Shown here one piece after another: positions 1 through 4,620 of a stretch of 6,045 nt of DNA. The DNA comes from Candidatus Tenebribacter mawsonii. Lineage in GTDB: Bacteria; Cloacimonadota; Cloacimonadia; Cloacimonadales; TCS61. The notes beneath the pieces were generated by a model. That model worked only from the letters and a program-made list of their open reading frames with translations. It had not been told where the DNA came from and did no database searches. Location of the stretch: contig JAVCCD010000102.1 in the NCBI GenBank assembly GCA_030765665.1, positions 1-6,045 on the forward strand, given 5' to 3'. Numbering within the stretch: the stretch's first letter is position 1; every line of letters starts with the position of its first letter. Made by a program: the position numbers and the translations under genes.

Positions 1-1211
1 AGAGCTAAATAGTATTTTGTTGCGATCAGAATTTTAACAAGTTCCCATTTTGCCCAAAATCCGGGAAAAGGTGGAAGCCCAGCTAAGGCAAATAATAAAA
101 CTCCGAACAACAACAATAAAGGTAAATTATTCCTTAGAACAGACCAATCTTTGATGTTATTCTTTTGTACAATTCCTGTCAGCCAGAAAAGCCCGGCTTT
201 AGCTAAAAAGTGATTTATGAAAAATCCACCTGCAATAAGTAATATTATTCCATCTGTTAAGCCAATTTTAAAAGCAAATGATACAACCGCTATTACAAGT
301 CCCATTTGTGCAATAGATGAATAACCCAATAATCTTTTGGGATTCGACTGTTTAATACCAATAAGATTGGAAAACAAGAATGTTACAATTCCTGCACCCA
401 TAAATACAGAGAGATACTCACTTGAAAGCAAGGGAAGAAGCTTATAGAAAACAAACAGAATTGCTGCGGAATTAACTACTGCGATTACAGAAACGATCCC
501 TGAATTCACGGCTTCGTAAACATCTAAAGCCCAGCCATTTGCAGGGAAAGGCTTCAACTCTATAAAAACAGATATAAGTAGCAAGAATACTGAGAAAACA
601 CCTGTCTTCATAGCTAATAATGAAGGATTACTGATGATAACATCAAGATTTAGATTCCCTGTAAAGTAGTAGATGAAAGTTACTCCAAGTAGGAAGAATA
701 TGGAGGTTATTCCTCCTGCAAGCATATATTTGAATCCTGCAGAAAAAGATTTTTTGTTTTCATCAAAACTAATTAATGCGTAAGTTGAAATGGAAACAAT
801 TTCCAAGAACACGAATATGTTAAAGAGGTCACGAGTCATAACTAACCCATTCACTCCCATAATCAAGATTAGATATAAAATCAATCCCGAAATATGTGTC
901 TCTTTAAACTTCTTATAAAGAAATATGGCAGACATCAAACCTGCCAAATTTGCCAGCAACAAGACGAATGATTCTAACAATCCCAGTTTCAAATTAATAG
1001 AAAGAGGTGCCAGGAAACCTGCTGTGTGAATTATTAGAGAGGGCTTTCCTAAAATTGCAAATTGATAAAACCACCCAAATAATATCACAACATTGAATAG
1101 AAGAATTCCATATAAGAAGCTCAATGAGAGTTTTCTTCCGGCTTTATCAATAACGGATAACAGAAATCCAGCTGTAAGAGATATAATTAGAATATATATA
1201 GGATTTACCAT
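1..1211 (-). CDS. mrpD: MrpD/MbhH-type antiporter subunit (C-terminus cut by window edge)
   Basis: This polytopic inner-membrane protein belongs to the NuoL/M/N-MrpA/MrpD antiporter family, which moves protons or Na+ as part of the Mrp/Mbh membrane complex. I translated 403 residues from the ATG at 1211; no stop occurs before the left edge, so about 80-100 C-terminal residues are probably missing. Visible hallmarks are DLFNIFVFLEIVSISTYAL (128-146) with the functional glutamate E137, NHFLAKAGLFW (333-343) with H334 and K338, and LAGLPPFPGFWAKW (376-389). The segment ELKPFPANGWALDVY (218-232, counting the preceding residue) aligns with the family K-A-A-x-F-P-x-x-x-W motif, but its lysine (K220) sits two residues late. 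The next canonical lysine, 22 residues after the tryptophan, is alanine here. The start has AGGAG five bases upstream and overlaps the end of mrpC by 7 bases, implying translational coupling. The family is certain; MrpD versus MbhH or another paralogue is not. Confidence 0.93.
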   Translation of the reverse strand, partial: MVNPIYILIISLTAGFLLSVIDKAGRKLSLSFLYGILLFNVVILFGWFYQFAILGKPSLIIHTAGFLAPLSINLKLGLLESFVLLLANLAGLMSAIFLYKKFKETHISGLILYLILIMGVNGLVMTRDLFNIFVFLEIVSISTYALISFDENKKSFSAGFKYMLAGGITSIFFLLGVTFIYYFTGNLNLDVIISNPSLLAMKTGVFSVFLLLISVFIELKPFPANGWALDVYEAVNSGIVSVIAVVNSAAILFVFYKLLPLLSSEYLSVFMGAGIVTFLFSNLIGIKQSNPKRLLGYSSIAQMGLVIAVVSFAFKIGLTDGIILLIAGGFFINHFLAKAGLFWLTGIVQKNNIKDWSVLRNNLPLLLLFGVLLFALAGLPPFPGFWAKWELVKILIATKYYLA

Positions 1212-1558
1212 TTCAACTCCTGATAATCATCTATTGATAATGATTTATTTTTTTGATATAATTTTATTACAAAACTAAGCATCAGGGCTGTAACAGCCAA
1301 CCCAATAACAATTGCTGTAAGAACCAAAGCAGATGGGATAGGATCAACAACTGCATTTACAGCATTTTTAAGATCTACACCTGAATCAATTATTGGTGCA
1401 GTTTTGCCACGGATGTAACCAATTGAAACAATGATTATATGCGTTCCGGTATCAACTATAGAAAAACCAATAATTATTTTTATTAAGTTCTTTTGAGTAA
1501 GCATACCGTAAATTCCAATTATCAGTAGTAAAAATCCCAATATAAGAGCGAATATCAT
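1205..1558 (-). CDS. mrpC: Mrp antiporter subunit C (NuoK-like)
   Basis: This 117-residue, three-helix membrane protein is homologous to NuoK and to MrpC/MnhC/MbhG, a small core subunit packing against the MrpD-type antiporter subunit. Predicted helices lie near residues 2-20, 26-48 and 76-99. The signature DPIPSALVLTAIVIG (72-86), followed by LAVTALML, is diagnostic of MrpC. N-terminal QKNLIKIIIGF (22-32) corresponds to the family R/K-N-L-x-K-x-x-I-G segment. Length is normal for the family (about 110-120). Its ATG overlaps the last base of the upstream stop (TAATG), with GGGAGGAG a few bases ahead, so it is probably translated by re-initiation after the MrpB fusion gene. The hydrophilic tail (residues 100-117) overlaps the mrpD start. 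Confidence 0.95.
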   Translation of the reverse strand: MIFALILGFLLLIIGIYGMLTQKNLIKIIIGFSIVDTGTHIIIVSIGYIRGKTAPIIDSGVDLKNAVNAVVDPIPSALVLTAIVIGLAVTALMLSFVIKLYQKNKSLSIDDYQELKW

Positions 1559-2241
1559 TATTCTCCTCCCATTTTATCTATAATAGTTGTAAGCTCGGAA
1601 CCAACCTTAAGACCTATAAGTGAATAGATCAATGGGATAGCGCCTGCACTCAGTAGTTTTCCAAAATTACCTAAAGGTAGAATAGCCGGATCAAGAAAGC
1701 TGTTCATTCCAATTAGTAAAACACCAAACAACCCAATAATAACATAAAAAGCACCGGATATAGATTCAACAAATAACAGAATTTTGTGGTTAAATTTCAA
1801 ATTGGTATCTGCCAGAATCAATAATAAAAAAGCTGTTGTTATCAGAACACCACCTTGAAATCCTCCGCCTGGAGTGAGATGACCATGTGTAAATATATAA
1901 ATCCCTGTCAGAATTATCAAAACAAATAAAAACTGAGAACCTGTTTGCAGTAGTTCAGAAGATCCTCTGGATTTCAGGCTTGTCTTTTTCTTTCTTAATA
2001 AGAATCCAACTCCTGCTGTTGCAAGAAACAGAACTGTTACTTCTCCCAATGTATCTAACCCACGATATGTTACAATTACAGCTGTAACTACATTTTGGGA
2101 ATTCAAATCATTAACCGAACCTTCAACATATTGTGATGATAGTTCACCAAGTTCTTGGTGGAACTCAAAATCTCTTAAGAAAGGAAGAAACATCAAAATT
2201 AAGCCAAGAATTGCAAGTAAGATAAATATTCTCTTAATCAT
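1558..2241 (-). CDS. mrpB: MbhE-MrpB fusion membrane subunit
   Basis: This 227-residue protein joins two pieces of the Mrp/Mbh complex. Residues 1-85 look like MbhE, the extreme C-terminal part of MrpA: one N-terminal helix (4-21), an exposed loop (22-49), then NVVTAVIVTYRGLDTLGE (50-67) and a second helix. Residues about 98-225 are an MnhB/MrpB domain with four predicted helices and the hallmark GHLTPGGGFQGG (120-131). A basic cytoplasmic linker, RKKKTSLKSR (83-92), separates them. MrpB alone is usually about 140 residues, so the extra length is the MbhE part. The frame is continuous with no sign of a sequencing join. AAGGAG lies six bases before the ATG, which overlaps the upstream MbhD gene by 8 bases. 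In the complex these subunits help form the region linking the ion path to the NuoL-like subunits. Confidence 0.93.
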   Translation of the reverse strand: MIKRIFILLAILGLILMFLPFLRDFEFHQELGELSSQYVEGSVNDLNSQNVVTAVIVTYRGLDTLGEVTVLFLATAGVGFLLRKKKTSLKSRGSSELLQTGSQFLFVLIILTGIYIFTHGHLTPGGGFQGGVLITTAFLLLILADTNLKFNHKILLFVESISGAFYVIIGLFGVLLIGMNSFLDPAILPLGNFGKLLSAGAIPLIYSLIGLKVGSELTTIIDKMGGE

Positions 2242-2482
2242 TCAGATCTCCTTTTCTTATTTTTTTCAGTGTGAAAATAAAGATGATTGTGGTTAACCCG
2301 GAACCAATTGCTGCTTCTGTCATTGCTACATCAGGTGCGGCAAGCATGAGATAGATAACACTTGCTAGTAGGCTAATAACGCCAGCACTTATTATTGCAG
2401 CCAGCAGATTCTTCGTACGAATTGCTAAAAATGCGGCTAAAATCATAACTACTCCTAAAACTGTTATTATTATGGAGATCAT
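2234..2482 (-). CDS. MbhD-like (DUF4040) subunit, detached MrpA segment
   Basis: This 82-residue protein with three predicted helices corresponds to MbhD, the NuoJ-like segment that is fused inside the C-terminal part of MrpA in classical Mrp systems. The signature LAAPDVAMTEAAIGSGLT (47-64) is the diagnostic MbhD/DUF4040 motif, with P50, D51 and E56 conserved. Short basic-acidic tail KKIRKGDLND follows the last helix. The start codon overlaps the mrpG stop by four bases (ATGA) and has AAGGAG seven bases upstream. Its presence as a separate gene, followed immediately by the MbhE portion, shows that MrpA is split here. Family assignment is firm; no standard single-letter mrp name fits, so I leave the symbol blank. 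Confidence 0.9.
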   Translation of the reverse strand: MISIIITVLGVVMILAAFLAIRTKNLLAAIISAGVISLLASVIYLMLAAPDVAMTEAAIGSGLTTIIFIFTLKKIRKGDLND

Positions 2483-2826
2483 TTTTCTTCTCCTTTTTTC
2501 TCTAAGTCATCATCGGCTAAATCATCTTTTACAGAGCGACTTGTAAGTTTAATTCCAGCAAAATGAGCAGCTCTCGCCAATGTGTTTGAGGAGATTGGAT
2601 TTGTAAATATCACAAACAAAATTATTATTACCATCTTTCCAAAACAACCGCATTCGTAATGACCGATCGAAATACCCGCAAGAAATAAAATTGAACCAAG
2701 TGTAGTAGCTTTGGTTCCTGCCTGCATTCTATTATATACATCAGGCATTCTTAATATTCCAAGTGCTCCCAGAAAAAGTAGAATGGAACCAGCTAATGTT
2801 ACAATTGCACCAAATAATTCCATCAT
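2479..2826 (-). CDS. mrpG: Mrp antiporter subunit G
   Basis: This 115-residue membrane protein of the MnhG/PhaG/YufB family (MbhC in Mbh complexes) is a small accessory subunit required for assembly or activity of the antiporter. It has three predicted helices (about 5-25, 42-55, 63-79). The family signature GILRMPDVYNRMQAGTKATT (23-42) is intact, as is NTLARAAHFAG (81-91). An acidic soluble tail (99-115) ends the protein. Two Met codons open the frame (2826 and 2823). The GGGGGAT Shine-Dalgarno-like stretch is only two bases from the first ATG but five from the second, so the true start may be 2823. Either way the start overlaps the mrpF stop codon. Cysteines C59 and C61 in ECGCFG are unusual looking but I draw no conclusion from them. 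Confidence 0.95.
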   Translation of the reverse strand: MMELFGAIVTLAGSILLFLGALGILRMPDVYNRMQAGTKATTLGSILFLAGISIGHYECGCFGKMVIIILFVIFTNPISSNTLARAAHFAGIKLTSRSVKDDLADDDLEKKGEEK

Positions 2827-3083
2827 ATCCCCCTTTCTAGATAACGTGCAACGGCTACGATACCTACAAAGCTTATCAATCCGTAAACTATGGCAACATC
2901 AAGATATATCACACGATTTGAATAATAGGCGATAAACACAATAAGTGAAATTGCAATGATTGTCATTCCATCTAAAGCAACAGCTCTATCGGCTGCTGTA
3001 GGACCTAAGATCAATCTTACAAAAGACAATACAATACCAGCAAGTGCAATAATTGCTGCTATATTATAAATTAGATCAGCCAT
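2823..3083 (-). CDS. mrpF: Mrp antiporter subunit F
   Basis: This 86-residue membrane protein of the MnhF/PhaF family (MbhB in Mbh complexes) has three predicted helices (about 5-26, 40-55, 60-80). Conserved blocks are GPTAADRAVALDGM (27-40), the family's G-P-x-x-x-D-R-x-x-x-D loop, and YLDVAIVYGLISFVG (60-74). Length is typical (85-95). The ATG is preceded by GGAGG six bases upstream and ends in a four-base overlap with mrpG. Unlike every other gene of this operon it does not overlap or abut its upstream partner: about 170 bases containing a degenerate palindromic repeat separate it from mrpE. Confidence 0.95.
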   Translation of the reverse strand: MADLIYNIAAIIALAGIVLSFVRLILGPTAADRAVALDGMTIIAISLIVFIAYYSNRVIYLDVAIVYGLISFVGIVAVARYLERGI

Positions 3084-3103
3084 TGTTTACCTCCAGAGTA
3101 TGT

Positions 3104-3229
3104 TTGTCATTCTGACGTTTCTTGCACGTTGTTCTCAGGAAGAATCTCAAGCAGTAATTAGATGCAAAGCTAAAAGAAATTTCATTAGATTCTTCGTGGG
3201 GAAAGCTGATAGATTCCTCAGAAAGACAA
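3104..3229. repeat. Palindromic short interspersed repeat between mrpE and mrpF
   Basis: The left arm (3104-3147) begins TTGTCATTCTGA and ends GAAGAATCT. The right arm (3187-3229), read on the other strand, begins TTGTCTTTCTGA and ends GAAGAATCT. The termini match at 11 of 12 positions and the inner ends at 9 of 9, with poorly matching sequence between them and a 39-base centre. From memory, TGTCATTCTGA...GAAGAATCT is the core of short dispersed repeats found between genes in many environmental bacterial genomes; I could not check other copies here. As RNA the two arms could pair into a long imperfect hairpin within the operon transcript. The open frame crossing it (3076-3261, TTG start) encodes no recognisable domain and has the poor composition typical of such repeats. 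Confidence 0.65.
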
Positions 3230-3253
3230 TATGAATTTAAAGTAATTATGTGT

Positions 3254-3742
3254 TTATCCAAAGATTACCTCCAAGTATTTCTCAAATTTACTCACTATCT
3301 GCTTTGTTGCTCCTTCAATATCATTTGAAGTAACATCGATCCAGTGAATATAATAATCTTCTCCATTTGTCTCTACAGTTAAAGTACCAGGAGTTAGTGT
3401 AATCGAATTCGCCAAGATGGTTCTTCCTAATTTCGATTTTAACTTAGTTTTTACTTTTACAATACCGGGATTAATTGGAATTGTAGGATGAATGACTCTG
3501 AAGGCTACATCAAGATTCGATTTTAACAATTCCCAAGAAAATACAAAAATGTAGATGATAGAATAGAAAATTGCTTTGGGGTTAATATGAAATTCAGAGA
3601 ATATGGTCGCTTTTGAAAAGAATATAATCGTTAGTAGTAGCGAAACAATGGCTCCGATAATTATCTCCTGCTGATCCGTTCCGGCCAATAGGATCCAAAC
3701 GATCAGTAGGGATATGAAAAACAAAAAACCTTTTTTCATCAT
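3254..3742 (-). CDS. mrpE: Mrp antiporter subunit E
   Basis: This 162-residue protein of the MNHE family (MbhA in Mbh complexes) has two or three N-terminal membrane helices (about 6-20, 25-45, 58-75) and a cytoplasmic C-terminal domain. Conserved blocks are WELLKSNLDVAF (70-81), NPGIVKVKTKLKSKLGRTIL (91-110) and LANSITLTPGTLTVE (110-124, overlapping by one or two residues), followed by YIHWIDV (131-137). Length matches the family (about 158-170). The start at 3742 has AAGGAG six bases upstream; the tetR stop codon lies immediately before that ribosome site, leaving only 12 bases between the genes, so the two are almost certainly co-transcribed. Its last codons, encoding LEVIFG, contain a GGAGGTAA sequence that is nearly repeated at the mrpF start. 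Confidence 0.95.
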   Translation of the reverse strand: MMKKGFLFFISLLIVWILLAGTDQQEIIIGAIVSLLLTIIFFSKATIFSEFHINPKAIFYSIIYIFVFSWELLKSNLDVAFRVIHPTIPINPGIVKVKTKLKSKLGRTILANSITLTPGTLTVETNGEDYYIHWIDVTSNDIEGATKQIVSKFEKYLEVIFG

Positions 3743-3754
3743 TTATAGCTCCTT

Positions 3755-4384
3755 CTATGTTCTAATTGCATTTATTAAAAGTTGAAAATGATATTCAATA
3801 ATATCTTCAGGATTAAAATTTGGCATTACCTTTTCACTTAAAATACTACTAGGCATAATACCAGTGAAGTTACCCCAAAGTGCTAATGATAATTTATCAG
3901 CATCAATATCGGTTTTAATGGTTTTATCTATTTGCCCAGCTCTAATTATTTCTGAGATTATATTATTGATATTTCTATTTTCTTCTATTGTGCTCTTAAT
4001 TATTTTTCCTGTTACCGGACAATTCTCTCTATGCTCTCGGTATGAAAGAAGGGCGTTATAATGATTTGGATATTGCTTTGTAAAATTTATGAATTCTGAC
4101 GCCAATTCAGGAAATTTTTCGATTCCAGTTTGATTATTATTACCCTTTAATGATTTAAATATTCCTTTCAGGATAAGAAGACTGCGTTGTAAAATTGCCA
4201 TACAAAGTTCATTCTTGCTGTGAAAATAGAGATAAAGTGCTCCTTTGGAAAGTTCCGCTTCTTCAGCCACATCATTCATCGTAGCATGCTCAAAACCTTT
4301 ATCGAAGAAGATTCTTTCTGCAGCATCGATAATACTCTCGCTGCGTAACTCTCTTTCTCTCTCTTTCCTTTCAACAACACCCAT
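3755..4384 (-). CDS. TetR-family transcriptional repressor
   Basis: This is a 209-residue one-component regulator, acting as a DNA-binding dimer whose ligand is unknown. The N-terminal TetR helix-turn-helix covers about residues 14-60: IIDAAERIFFDKGFEHATMN (18-37), then DVAEEAELSKGALYLYF (38-54) with the recognition helix, and the usual H-S-K-N-E-L (55-60). Residues 61-209 are an all-helical ligand/dimer domain with no motif that names an inducer. I chose the ATG at 4384 because GAGG lies seven bases upstream and the product then begins MGVVERKERERELR, a common TetR start; an in-frame ATG at 4420 would add 12 residues but lacks a ribosome site and would place coding sequence over the palindromes. 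As first gene of the mrp operon, it probably represses itself and the antiporter genes. Confidence 0.9.
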   Translation of the reverse strand: MGVVERKERERELRSESIIDAAERIFFDKGFEHATMNDVAEEAELSKGALYLYFHSKNELCMAILQRSLLILKGIFKSLKGNNNQTGIEKFPELASEFINFTKQYPNHYNALLSYREHRENCPVTGKIIKSTIEENRNINNIISEIIRAGQIDKTIKTDIDADKLSLALWGNFTGIMPSSILSEKVMPNFNPEDIIEYHFQLLINAIRT

Positions 4385-4397
4385 TAAATAACCTCGA

Positions 4398-4419
4398 GTC
4401 ACCAAGTGACCAATGGTCA
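4398..4419. promoter_or_regulatory. Probable TetR operator: two overlapping palindromes
   Basis: Two perfect inverted repeats share a TGAC half-site. GTCAC-CAA-GTGAC occupies 4398-4410, and TGACCA-A-TGGTCA occupies 4407-4419. The TGAC/GTCA half-sites therefore recur in alternating orientation at short spacing over 22 bases, lying 14-35 bases upstream of the chosen tetR start. Size, symmetry and location fit an autoregulatory operator that could bind two dimers. Assignment to this TetR protein is inference from position. Confidence 0.55.
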
Positions 4420-4420
4420 T

Positions 4421-4620
4421 ATTTTGTCAAATTGTTTCTTGCAGATACTAAATTTTACTTAAGCAATGTAATGTATGTGCAAATTGAAAGCTTTTATTTG
4501 ACAGAATTTTTATCAATTTACATTTATTTATTTGTTTCTAACTTTTCAAAGAATTTAGAGATAAGCTGAGATAGGTTAAGGTAATGAAGTGAAAAAAAAA
4601 TAAAAGTAAAAGGAGAGTTT
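4421..4620. promoter_or_regulatory. Divergent promoter region between tetR-mrp operon and exported propeller gene
   Basis: This AT-rich stretch without genes must carry promoters in both directions. ATTTGACAAAAT on the minus strand (4432-4421) and ATTTGACAGAAT on the plus strand (4496-4507) are near-identical, inverted boxes that each contain TTGACA and point outwards. They resemble -35 elements, but I see no good -10 box at 16-18 bases from either one. A ten-base imperfect tandem repeat of GAGATAAGCT/GAGATAGGTT (8 of 10 positions identical) lies at 4558-4577, in the probable leader of the rightward gene. I see no terminator or small RNA. Confidence 0.35.

Noticed and set aside
1093..1278. 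Plus-strand 61-residue frame
   Set aside because: It lies antisense across the mrpD start and mrpC end, both of which have clear family motifs, and shows no ribosome site or domain.
2711..2935. Plus-strand 74-residue frame
   Set aside because: Antisense to mrpG and mrpF, which are well supported; no recognisable content.
3076..3261. 61-residue minus-strand frame from a TTG start between mrpE and mrpF, with GGAGGTAA upstream
   Set aside because: It crosses the palindromic repeat, has no recognisable domain or membrane segment, and its ribosome site and end are explained by the duplicated gene junction. It might be translated incidentally, but I do not call it a gene.
3864..4061. Plus-strand hydrophobic 65-residue frame
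   Set aside because: Antisense shadow of the TetR ligand domain; its hydrophobicity follows from the reverse complement of a helical region.
4385..4420. Upstream ATG at 4420 as the tetR start
   Set aside because: No ribosome site precedes it and the extra 12 codons coincide with the two palindromes; the ATG at 4384 has GAGG at seven bases and gives a usual TetR N-terminus.
4584..4592. Tiny ATG-AAG-TGA frame in the leader of the propeller gene
   Set aside because: Two codons with no clear ribosome site; expected by chance in AT-rich sequence.
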